Positions 1-5,538 of a stretch of 10,094 nucleotides of DNA are shown here, one piece after another. Under the pieces are notes generated by a model. The model saw only the letters and a list, made by a program, of their open reading frames with translations, was not told the DNA's origin and ran no database searches. Positions within the stretch are counted from its first letter, which is position 1. The number at the start of each line of letters is the position of its first letter. Where the stretch lies: contig JBFFGE010000168.1 in assembly GCA_041557595.1 (NCBI GenBank), forward strand, positions 1-10,094, written 5' to 3'. The stretch is from JAOTYV01 sp041557595 (GTDB lineage Bacteria > Pseudomonadota > Alphaproteobacteria > UBA8366). Position numbers and translations under genes: made by a program.

Positions 1-135
1 CGTCAGATCAACGCGCGGACCACCTGCCGCTTTGGACGCATATGTATAATTGGCATCGACCCCATGGCGGAATAAAAGACAAGACGCCAATCAGTCGACT
101 CCGGATCAACCGGGACAACCTGTTGAGGCTCCACA
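1..135 (+). mobile_element. Right end of an IS481-family insertion sequence (left part outside window)
   Basis: The stretch carries the 3' end of an IS481-type transposase reading up to the terminal bases. On the minus strand the element would begin TGTGGAGCCTCAACAGG at 135. This has the TGT...ACA-type terminus of the family, and in IS481 itself the terminal inverted repeat also encodes the final residues (N-L-L-x-L-H) of the transposase. Here the same residues D-N-L-L-R-L-H are encoded at 114-134. Only one end is visible, so the partner inverted repeat, total length and intactness cannot be judged. The boundary at 135 is inferred from the CACA terminus and the adjoining NCTAGN hexamer. Confidence 0.8.
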
Positions 136-140
136 TCTAG
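3..140 (+). CDS. IS481-family transposase, C-terminal fragment (5' end outside window)
   Basis: The frame beginning at base 3 is open from the window edge and gives 45 residues before TAG at 138-140. The peptide contains MYNWHRPHGGIKDKTPISRL and then DNLLRLHI. The YN-x-x-RPH-x-x-x-x-x-x-P pattern closes the rve/DDE integrase core of IS481 and IS3 transposases, and the NLLxLH ending is typical of IS481 members. The catalytic acidic residues would lie upstream, outside the window. The last sense codon straddles the element boundary, and the stop codon is supplied by target DNA (the CTAG at 137-140). The gene converges on gshB, and the two stop codons overlap on opposite strands. Whether the full transposase is functional cannot be told from this end. 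Confidence 0.85.
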   Translation, partial: SDQRADHLPLWTHMYNWHRPHGGIKDKTPISRLRINRDNLLRLHI

Positions 141-141
141 C
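136..141. repeat. Probable target-site duplication of the IS481-family element (TCTAGC)
   Basis: The hexamer immediately outside the element terminus matches NCTAGN, the 6-bp target that Bordetella IS481 is known to duplicate on insertion. It contains the gshB stop codon (CTA at 137-139 on the + strand) and the transposase stop codon (TAG at 138-140). The matching copy at the other end of the element lies outside the window, so duplication itself is not seen. Confidence 0.6.
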
Positions 142-1084
142 GCCGGCCGACCCGGTCCTCGATGGCATCCCAGATATCCGCTTCGATCGTGATTTCGTCG
201 AAGGCGTTGATTTCCTGTATGCCGGTCGGTGAAGTGACGTTGATCTCGGTCATATAGTCGCCGATGACGTCGATGCCGACGAAGAGCAACCCTTGGTCGC
301 GCAGCGCCGGACCGATCGCATCGCAGATTTCCCGTTCGCGCGCGGTCAGTTCGGTCTTTTCGCCGCGTCCGCCGACATGGAAATTCGCCCTCGCCTCGCC
401 CGCCGCCGGGACCCGGCTGACGCCGCCGACCGGCTTGCCGTCGACCAGGATGATGCGCTTGTCCCCGTCCCGCACCTCGGGCAGGTAGCGCTGCGCGATG
501 ATCGGTTCGCGGTACATCAAGGTGAACATCTCCAGCAGCGCGCTGAGATTTTCGTCCTCGGGCAAGAGATGAAAGACGCCCGCGCCGCCATTGCCGAACA
601 GCGGCTTCAGGATGATGTCCTTGTGCTCCGCGCGAAACGCCACGATTTCGTCGCGATCGCTGGTGATCAGGGTCGGTGGCATCAGTTCGGCGAAATGGGT
701 GACAAACAGCTTTTCGGGCGCGTTGCGCACCGACACGGGATCGTTCACCACCAGCGTCTGCGGATGAATATGTTCGAGCAGATGCGTCGCCGTGATGTAG
801 GCCATGTCGAAGGGCGGGTCCTGGCGCATCAGAATCACGTCCATGGTCGCCAGATCCATCATCTCCGCCGCGCCCAGGGTGTAATGATCGCCTTCCTTGC
901 GGCGAACTTCGAGCGGCTGCACCCGGGCGAACAGACGGTTGTGGCGGAACGACAGGTGTTGCGGCAAATAATGAAACAGCCCATGGCCGCGCCGCTGCGC
1001 TTCGAGCGCCATCACGAAACTGCTGTCGGCGGCGATATCGATACTGGAGATCGGGTCCATCTGGATGGCAACGGCAAGGCTCAT
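137..1084 (-). CDS. gshB: Glutathione synthetase
   Basis: This is the ATP-grasp ligase that joins gamma-glutamylcysteine and glycine to make glutathione, the second step of glutathione synthesis in the cytoplasm. The product is 315 residues, close to the 316 of the E. coli enzyme. Visible family motifs are MRQDPPFD (86-93), the ATP-grasp stretch KPLFGNGGAGV (160-170) with its glycine-rich loop, and the C-terminal metal/ATP-binding EINVTSPTG (280-288). The ATG at 1084 is preferred over upstream in-frame codons because AGGAG lies 6 bases upstream (1091-1095 on the + strand) and because the protein then starts with the family's MSLAVAIQMDP. The start is 16 bases after the SirB1-like stop, so gshB is probably the last gene of the rsmI-to-gshB operon. 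Its stop codon lies inside the apparent target site of the neighbouring insertion sequence, but the C-terminus looks complete. Confidence 0.97.
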   Translation of the reverse strand: MSLAVAIQMDPISSIDIAADSSFVMALEAQRRGHGLFHYLPQHLSFRHNRLFARVQPLEVRRKEGDHYTLGAAEMMDLATMDVILMRQDPPFDMAYITATHLLEHIHPQTLVVNDPVSVRNAPEKLFVTHFAELMPPTLITSDRDEIVAFRAEHKDIILKPLFGNGGAGVFHLLPEDENLSALLEMFTLMYREPIIAQRYLPEVRDGDKRIILVDGKPVGGVSRVPAAGEARANFHVGGRGEKTELTAREREICDAIGPALRDQGLLFVGIDVIGDYMTEINVTSPTGIQEINAFDEITIEADIWDAIEDRVGRR

Positions 1085-1100
1085 GGCGGTCTCCTGCGGC

Positions 1101-1967
1101 TCAGTTGAGGCGTTCGCGCAGACGCTGGAGAAACACCGCGGCGTCCTGCCGGGGTCCTTCGCGGGTCTCGCGGGACAAATAGGTCTCCAGGGCGTCGACG
1201 GCGGCGCGCAGATTCCCCGCATGGGCATGCAGCAGCCCCGCCTCGCGCCACAGCGGCACCACATCGGGCGCAAACAGCAGCATCGTGTCGGTCACGGCGG
1301 CGGCGGCGTCGGCCTTCTCCAGCTGCAGCAGCCGCAGCTTGATGTTGTTTTGCAGGCGCAGCAGCACTTCCCGGTCGCTCACTTCGGCGTAATGTTCGGG
1401 GCGCAATTCGACTTCCTGGCCCTGCATCGCCTTGAGCAGGCCGCGCAGATCGTCCGCCGCGCATATGCGCCCGCCATTGAACGGATCGACGATGATCCGC
1501 TCGCCGTCGACGTCGAGCCGGACCAGGAAATGGCCCGGGAAGCCCAGCCCGGCCATCGACCAGCCCTGCGCGCGGCCGGCATGCAGATACAGGATTCCGA
1601 GAGCGATCGGCAGGCCCTTCCGCCGGTCGATGACCCGCATCAAATTGGCATTCTGAACATCGTCATAGGTCAATTCGTCGCCCGAATAGCCGTAGCTCTC
1701 CAGGACGGTCCGGTTCAGCGCCGCGACGCACTGCTCGGCCGCGCCGGCATCCGATGCGGCGTCGTCATAGGCGGCGGCGACGTCGCGCGCCAGATCCTTC
1801 AGGTGATTGTGATAATGCTCCAGCGCGACGCCGGGTCGATCGAGCCACGCCAAGGCGAGCGCGCCTTCCGCCAGGTCGAAGGGCGTTTCCGGCGCGGCGC
1901 CGATGCGCCGGAGAGCGTCCTTCGGATCCCCGTCGTCGCGCGCGCTCTCGGTATCGGCCGGCGCCAT
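1101..1967 (-). CDS. SirB1-family protein: transglutaminase-like domain plus tetratricopeptide region
   Basis: The product is 288 residues and matches the SirB1/Transglut_core2 family. The characteristic core is LNRTVLESYGYSGDELTYDD (85-103 region), RRKGLPIALGILYLHAGRA (about 115-132) and GFPGHFLVRL (142-151), with DPFNGG at 161-166. The last 80 or so residues are helical and TPR-like. H146 and D161 fall where the transglutaminase-fold His and Asp would be. The only cysteines are at 80 and 169, and none lies in the GLPIAL helix, so classical Cys-protease chemistry is doubtful. The function of this family is not firmly established. The ATG at 1967 is 5 bases after the dolP-like stop, with TAAGG just upstream, and the gene precedes gshB by 16 bases, so cotranscription is likely. 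Confidence 0.9.
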   Translation of the reverse strand: MAPADTESARDDGDPKDALRRIGAAPETPFDLAEGALALAWLDRPGVALEHYHNHLKDLARDVAAAYDDAASDAGAAEQCVAALNRTVLESYGYSGDELTYDDVQNANLMRVIDRRKGLPIALGILYLHAGRAQGWSMAGLGFPGHFLVRLDVDGERIIVDPFNGGRICAADDLRGLLKAMQGQEVELRPEHYAEVSDREVLLRLQNNIKLRLLQLEKADAAAAVTDTMLLFAPDVVPLWREAGLLHAHAGNLRAAVDALETYLSRETREGPRQDAAVFLQRLRERLN

Positions 1968-1972
1968 CGGCC

Positions 1973-2608
1973 TTAAGCGCCTTGCCCGGATTTGCGCTGC
2001 TCCTTCAGGCGGACATGATTGATCACCCGCCGCACATAGCTGATCGACCGGGCGTGGTTGATGACCCGTGTCAGCTCCGCCTGCGACTGGGCAATACCGA
2101 TCAGGTAGACCTTGCCGTTGACGGTTTCGATCGAATAGTTCACGCCCTTGATCTTCTTGTCGAACGTGATCAGCGTGCCGAGCTTCGTCGTGATCCAGCG
2201 ATCCCGCGCGGCGTCGAGCAGGTCGCTGTCGTCGCGCGTTTGAATCTCGTTGATGACTTCGGTGACGCCATCCGCCCGCCAGGCGATTTTCACCGCTTCG
2301 ATCCGGTCGGCCGGTTTCTCGACCGCCCCCGTCAGCAGGACGCGGCCCTCATACACCTCAACGGAGACATCGGCGAACAGGGTGGCGCTGTGGCTGAACA
2401 GGTTGGCGGAGATCTTCGTCTCGGTGCCCGTATCGGCCATGGTCTTCCTGAAGCCGCGTTCCTGCATCGCGGCGTTGCCGACGCTGGCGCCGGCGCCGAC
2501 AACCAGGGTCGGGCCGCATCCCGGCAGGATCGGCGTGGCGGCGAGGATCGCAAGAACCGCAACCGCCGGTCCCAACCGGCCGCGCCGGTCCGGACCCTGA
2601 CATCGCAT
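1973..2608 (-). CDS. dolP: DolP (YraP)-like dual BON-domain outer-membrane lipoprotein
   Basis: From the chosen ATG the product is 211 residues. It begins with a lipoprotein signal peptide: arginines at 2, 9, 10 and 12, a hydrophobic stretch AVAVLAILAATPIL, and a lipobox ILPGC with the modified Cys at 31. Two BON domains follow. The first includes SVEVYEGRVLLTGAVEKPAD and ends in EVINEIQ. The second includes DRWITTKLGTLITFD and NGKVYLIGIAQSQAEL. The WITTK and NGxVxLxG signatures match E. coli DolP, which supports outer-membrane integrity. The start is uncertain. In-frame ATGs at 2629 and 2677 are alternatives: 2677 is only 2 bases after the yraN stop and would be coupled, but it gives a 53-residue leader before the Cys. 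2629 has AAGGA too close to act as a normal ribosome site. A 16-bp perfect palindrome lies at 2633-2648. Confidence 0.85.
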   Translation of the reverse strand: MRCQGPDRRGRLGPAVAVLAILAATPILPGCGPTLVVGAGASVGNAAMQERGFRKTMADTGTETKISANLFSHSATLFADVSVEVYEGRVLLTGAVEKPADRIEAVKIAWRADGVTEVINEIQTRDDSDLLDAARDRWITTKLGTLITFDKKIKGVNYSIETVNGKVYLIGIAQSQAELTRVINHARSISYVRRVINHVRLKEQRKSGQGA

Positions 2609-2632
2609 ATGGTTTTGTGTGCATGGCATATC

Positions 2633-2648
2633 CTTGCTGTACAGCAAG
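2633..2648. promoter_or_regulatory. Perfect 16-bp palindrome just upstream of the dolP-like start
   Basis: CTTGCTGTACAGCAAG is fully self-complementary with no spacer. It lies 4 bases upstream of the ATG at 2629 and 25 bases upstream of the ATG at 2608. It could be an operator or an RNA structure over the ribosome site, or a chance palindrome inside coding sequence if translation begins at 2677. One 8+8 perfect palindrome per several windows this size is expected by chance, so the call is tentative. Confidence 0.3.
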
Positions 2649-2679
2649 TCGGACACGATTCGCAACCGTCCAGCCATCG

Positions 2680-3045
2680 TTAGTCGACCCCGCGCCGCCA
2701 CGCGTCGCGCAGATGGCGCGGCCGCCGCCACGGCGTCACGAGCATGGCGTCGAACCGCAGATCCAGCGCCGCCAGATCGGGCCGCGTCGCCAGCAGCCAT
2801 GCCGCCGCCCGGGTAATGCGGTCGCGTTGACGCGGGCTGATCGCGTCCGCGGCGTCCGCGGCGGCGCCGCGGGCCTTGACCTCGATGATCGCGAGCGTAT
2901 CGCCGCGGCGCGCGACGATATCGATCTCGCCAAGCGGGCACCTTAGCCGGCGCGCGATCACGCGATAGCCCCGCAGGCGCAGATCAAGGGTGCACAGCGC
3001 CTCGGCGAGGTGGCCCCACCGCCACGCGCGGCGGCGGGCGATCAT
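2680..3045 (-). CDS. yraN: YraN family protein (UPF0102), nuclease-fold
   Basis: The product is 121 residues, the usual family length. It shows the YraN pattern in order: RWGHLAEALCTLDLRLRGYRVIARRLRCP (about 9-37), GEIDIVARRGDTLAIIEVKARG (39-60), then AISPRQRDRITRAAAWLL. E40-x-D42 and E55-x-K57 form a PD-(D/E)XK-like nuclease core, although the family's biochemical role is not settled. The ATG at 3045 overlaps the rsmI stop in an ATGA arrangement, which argues for translational coupling and against the longer in-frame extension that runs through rsmI. In E. coli yraN is also next to the rsmI and lpoA genes, so linkage is conserved. The stop at 2680-2682 is 2 bases before an alternative dolP-like start. 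Confidence 0.93.
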   Translation of the reverse strand: MIARRRAWRWGHLAEALCTLDLRLRGYRVIARRLRCPLGEIDIVARRGDTLAIIEVKARGAAADAADAISPRQRDRITRAAAWLLATRPDLAALDLRFDAMLVTPWRRPRHLRDAWRRGVD

Positions 3046-4004
3046 GTTTCTTGCGTGTCCGCCCCGGCGCGGCTCAGGCGCAGCGCCCGGTCGTACACCG
3101 CGCGCCGCGGCAGCCCGGTTTGGGCGCTGATCAGGGACGCCGCATCCCGCAGGCTGTGCGTCTGCATCGCCGCGGCGAGCAGCGCATCGCATTCGGCCTC
3201 CGACGGCGCCGCCTTCGCGCCCGGCGGGGCGATCACGATGACCACTTCGCCGCGCGGCGCGCCGGCTTCCGCATAGTGCGCGGCCAGGGCGCCGAGAGGG
3301 CCGCGGCGGATTTCCTCGAACCGCTTGGTCAACTCGCGCGCCACCGTGGCCTCGCGGTCGCCGAGCACGGCCGCCATGGCGGCGAGGCTCGCGCTCAGCC
3401 GGCGCGGCGATTCATAGACGATTAGCGAGGCGCGCAGATCGGCGATCTCGGCCAGAACCCGGTCGCGCGGACCCGCCCGGTTCGGCAGGAATCCGAGAAA
3501 CAGGAAACGGTCGGTCGGCAGCCCCGAGACCGACAAGGCGACGAGCGCGGCCGAGGCGCCCGGCAATGCGGTCACCGGAATGCCGGCTTGCACCGCTTCC
3601 TGAACCAGGCGGTATCCGGGATCCGCAATCAAGGGCGTGCCCGCGTCGGATACCAGGGCGACCCGGGCGCCTGCGGCAAGCCGGCGCAACAGGGCCGGCC
3701 GCTGCCGCGCGGCGTTGTGGTCGTGATACGGGGTCATTGGCGTCTCGAGGCCATAGGCCTGCAGCAGCCGCGCGGTAACCCGTGTGTCCTCGCAGGCGAT
3801 AAGGTCGGCGCCGCCCAAAATATCCAATGCGCGCAATGTGATATCTCGCAAATTCCCGATCGGCGTCGCGACGATATAGAGCCCCGGTTCCGGTTTACTT
3901 TGTCGGCTTGCGCCGGTAGGCTCCACAGCCGAATCGGCTTTGGCGGGAACCGAACCTGGGGGGTTATCCGGTGCGACCGATTGCGAAGAATTCTGGTGTA
4001 TCAC
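3042..4004 (-). CDS. rsmI: 16S rRNA 2'-O-ribose C1402 methyltransferase
   Basis: RsmI uses S-adenosylmethionine to methylate the ribose of C1402 in the 16S rRNA decoding centre. The product from the chosen GTG is 320 residues. Motifs are GLYIVATPIGNLRDIT (41-56), CEDTRVT (71-77), SDAGTPLIADPG (119-130), LPGASA (147-152), FLGFLPNR (169-176), YESPRR (197-202) and ELTKRFEE (224-231), followed by the short C-terminal helical domain. The GTG at 4004 is the first plausible start upstream of the fold; the codons nearer the domain are GTC and GTT. It leaves a polar, proline-rich N-terminal tail of about 39 residues. The open frame continues to 4316 but there runs antisense to the LpoA-like coding region, so that part is discounted. 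The start codon lies 34 bases inside the divergent gene. Its TGA overlaps the yraN ATG. Confidence 0.92.
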   Translation of the reverse strand: MIHQNSSQSVAPDNPPGSVPAKADSAVEPTGASRQSKPEPGLYIVATPIGNLRDITLRALDILGGADLIACEDTRVTARLLQAYGLETPMTPYHDHNAARQRPALLRRLAAGARVALVSDAGTPLIADPGYRLVQEAVQAGIPVTALPGASAALVALSVSGLPTDRFLFLGFLPNRAGPRDRVLAEIADLRASLIVYESPRRLSASLAAMAAVLGDREATVARELTKRFEEIRRGPLGALAAHYAEAGAPRGEVVIVIAPPGAKAAPSEAECDALLAAAMQTHSLRDAASLISAQTGLPRRAVYDRALRLSRAGADTQET

Positions 4005-5353
4005 CGATTTCCGCTGCTTTGCGATTTTTGGCGGCGTCCTTTGTTGTGCTATTTGTCTTGTCTGCGTGCGGCCGTTCGACTGTAGACGGTGGCGCCCAGC
4101 CGGGACAAGATTCGAATTTGCCGAAGCTGCCGTCGCTGGAAGAACTGCGCGGAACGCCCGAGGGCGGGGATCCCAAAATGGCGGATATCTACCGCCGGCC
4201 CATCCCGGCGGACGGCACGATCCAGGTCGCGATATTGCTGCCGCTGTCCGGACCGAGCGCCCGGCTCGGCAAGTCGATGCTGAATGCCGCCGAAATGGCG
4301 ATGTTCGAGATCGCAAACGAGAAATTCGCCTTGACGCCGCAGGACACCAAGGGGACGCCCGACGGCGCCGCGGAAGCGGCGCGGCGCGCTATCATCGGCG
4401 GTGCGCAGCTGATCCTGGGCCCGCTGCTGGCGACCTCGGTTCAGGCGGTCGCTCCTTTCGCGCAAGCCGCCAAGATGAACGTGGTGGCGTTTTCCAATTC
4501 CCGCAGCGTTGCCGGCAATGGCGTCTACCTGATGGGTTTCGTGCCCAGCCAGCAGGTGGAGACGATCGTCAGCTACGCCAGCGCGAACGGGCTGAACCAC
4601 TACGGCGTGCTGGCCCCGCGCGACCCCTATGGCGAATCGGTAGTGGAATCGCTGCAGGCCGCCGTGCCGAAGTCGGGCGGCGAAATCGTGGCGACGCAGT
4701 TCTACAGCCGCTCCGCGGCGGACCACAGCGCCGAGGTCAAGATCATCGCCGACTATGACCGGCGCCGGAAGGATTTGCTGGAACAACGGGCCGCGCTGGA
4801 ACGCCAGGGCGGCGAAGCGGCGCGCCAGGCGCTCAAGAAGCTCGAAAAACGCGACACAATCGGTGACGTGACCTACAACGCCATTCTGTTGCCGGAAACG
4901 GGACAGGCGCTGCGGACCCTGGCGTCGTTGCTGTCATTCTACGATGTGGATCCGCCGGCGGTCCGAATTCTCGGACTGCGCAATTGGGACGAGATGCCGA
5001 ATCCGGGAGCGGAACCCGCTTTGGTCGGCGCCTGGTTTGCGGCGCCCACGCCGGTTGTCCGCGATCAATTCGTCGCCCGCTACCGCAAGGCCTTCCAGAC
5101 CCGGCCGGCCCGTCTCGCATCGCTCGCCTATGACGCGACCGCGCTTGCCGCCATCCTGGCGCAGGGCGCCGAAGGCTCGGACTTTTCCCAGGAGGCCTTG
5201 ACCAATCCCAATGGCTTTATCGGCGTGGACGGCTTGTTCCGGCTGAATCCGGACGGTATCGCGGAGCGCGTTCTGGCGGTCATCGAAGTCCAGCGCAAGG
5301 GGCTGAAGGTGTTGAAGGAACCGGCCAAGACATTCCAGAGCCTGACCAACTAG
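3971..5353 (+). CDS. Penicillin-binding protein activator (LpoA/LppC-like lipoprotein, periplasmic-binding-protein fold)
   Basis: The product is 460 residues, beginning with a lipoprotein signal peptide: arginine and lysine near the start, a hydrophobic core FLAASFVVLFVL, and a lipobox LSAC with Cys at 33. The mature part has the type 1 periplasmic-binding (Peripla_BP_6) fold of the LpoA C-domain and of branched-chain amino-acid receptors. Examples are IQVAILLPLSGPSARLGKSM (84-103), GAQLILGPLLATSVQAVAPFA (144-164) and NHYGVLAPRDPYGESV (209-224). There is a charged helical insert around residues 263-295. In E. coli LpoA stimulates PBP1a from the outer membrane; the alphaproteobacterial homologues are assigned by similarity and may differ. 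The GTG at 3971 is the only start giving a charged n-region. A TTG at 4019 would truncate it. The gene diverges from rsmI with overlapping 5' ends and converges on hemW. Confidence 0.88.
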   Translation: MRPIAKNSGVSPISAALRFLAASFVVLFVLSACGRSTVDGGAQPGQDSNLPKLPSLEELRGTPEGGDPKMADIYRRPIPADGTIQVAILLPLSGPSARLGKSMLNAAEMAMFEIANEKFALTPQDTKGTPDGAAEAARRAIIGGAQLILGPLLATSVQAVAPFAQAAKMNVVAFSNSRSVAGNGVYLMGFVPSQQVETIVSYASANGLNHYGVLAPRDPYGESVVESLQAAVPKSGGEIVATQFYSRSAADHSAEVKIIADYDRRRKDLLEQRAALERQGGEAARQALKKLEKRDTIGDVTYNAILLPETGQALRTLASLLSFYDVDPPAVRILGLRNWDEMPNPGAEPALVGAWFAAPTPVVRDQFVARYRKAFQTRPARLASLAYDATALAAILAQGAEGSDFSQEALTNPNGFIGVDGLFRLNPDGIAERVLAVIEVQRKGLKVLKEPAKTFQSLTN

Positions 5354-5392
5354 ACCATTTCTTGTTGAAATTGCCTCACATGAAATGGTCTA
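5351..5392. repeat. Inverted repeat with 11-bp perfect arms beginning at the LpoA-like stop codon
   Basis: TAGACCATTTC (5351-5361) is the exact reverse complement of GAAATGGTCTA (5382-5392), with a 20-base loop. The left arm contains the stop codon of the LpoA-like gene. No T-tract follows on either strand, so it is a poor fit to a standard intrinsic terminator, although it could still stall or protect mRNA ends. The inner 9-bp arms are flanked by TA on both sides, which would also suit a small relic of a TA-targeting element. Confidence 0.6.
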
Positions 5393-5400
5393 TCTCCTGG

Positions 5401-5462
5401 TTTCTACGCAAATACGTCGTCGCGAACCGTTTCTGTTCGCTCGGGATTTGCTCTATCTTTAT
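5401..5462 (-). repeat. Single diverged, inverted copy of the 55-bp repeat family
   Basis: The reverse complement of the array unit found at 9913-10094 aligns here. From 5408 to 5454 (47 bases) only one position (5434, T for G) differs from bases seen in the array copies. Position 5414 agrees with the second array unit rather than the consensus. Outside that core the match decays, with two differences on the left (5404, 5407) and several after 5454. Stem I is kept except for one mismatch near its loop, and the pair GCAAAT (5408-5413) and ATTTGC (5446-5451) is also present. The copy sits between convergent genes. Confidence 0.8.
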
Positions 5463-5468
5463 AGAATC

Positions 5469-5516
5469 GATCAACTTTTCTGCCTTTAATTGATTCCTAT
5501 TAAAGGCAGGTTGATC
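5469..5516. terminator. Long AT-rich hairpin between convergent genes, possible bidirectional terminator
   Basis: GATCAAC (5469-5475) pairs with GTTGATC (5510-5516), and CTGCCTTTAAT (5480-5490) pairs with ATTAAAGGCAG (5499-5509). This gives an 18-bp stem interrupted by a four-base TTTT bulge, with an 8-base loop. It is the strongest fold between the LpoA-like and hemW stop codons and could end transcripts from both sides. There is no clear run of T after the stem on either strand, so a mobile-element relic is an alternative. The local base composition is much richer in A and T than the genes around it. Confidence 0.45.
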
Positions 5517-5538
5517 TAGCCGGGCCCGAAAGTCCGGA

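Noticed and set aside
3..134. Short minus-strand open frame directly after gshB (43 codons from a GTG)
   Set aside because: It is the complement of the insertion-sequence end; the opposite strand encodes the recognisable transposase tail.
50..232. 60-residue open frame from a TTG on the + strand at the left edge
   Set aside because: It lies in a different frame from the clear transposase tail and then runs antisense into gshB; it has no ribosome site and no recognisable sequence.
5362..5381. Resemblance of the loop of the 5351-5392 inverted repeat (TTGTTGAA...CTCACAT) to an IS481-type terminus
   Set aside because: The alignment needs gaps and covers too few bases to separate from chance.
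5520..5537. Small GC hairpin before the hemW stop (CCGGGC and GTCCGG)
   Set aside because: A six-pair stem with a G-T wobble and no following T-run is expected by chance in sequence this GC-rich.
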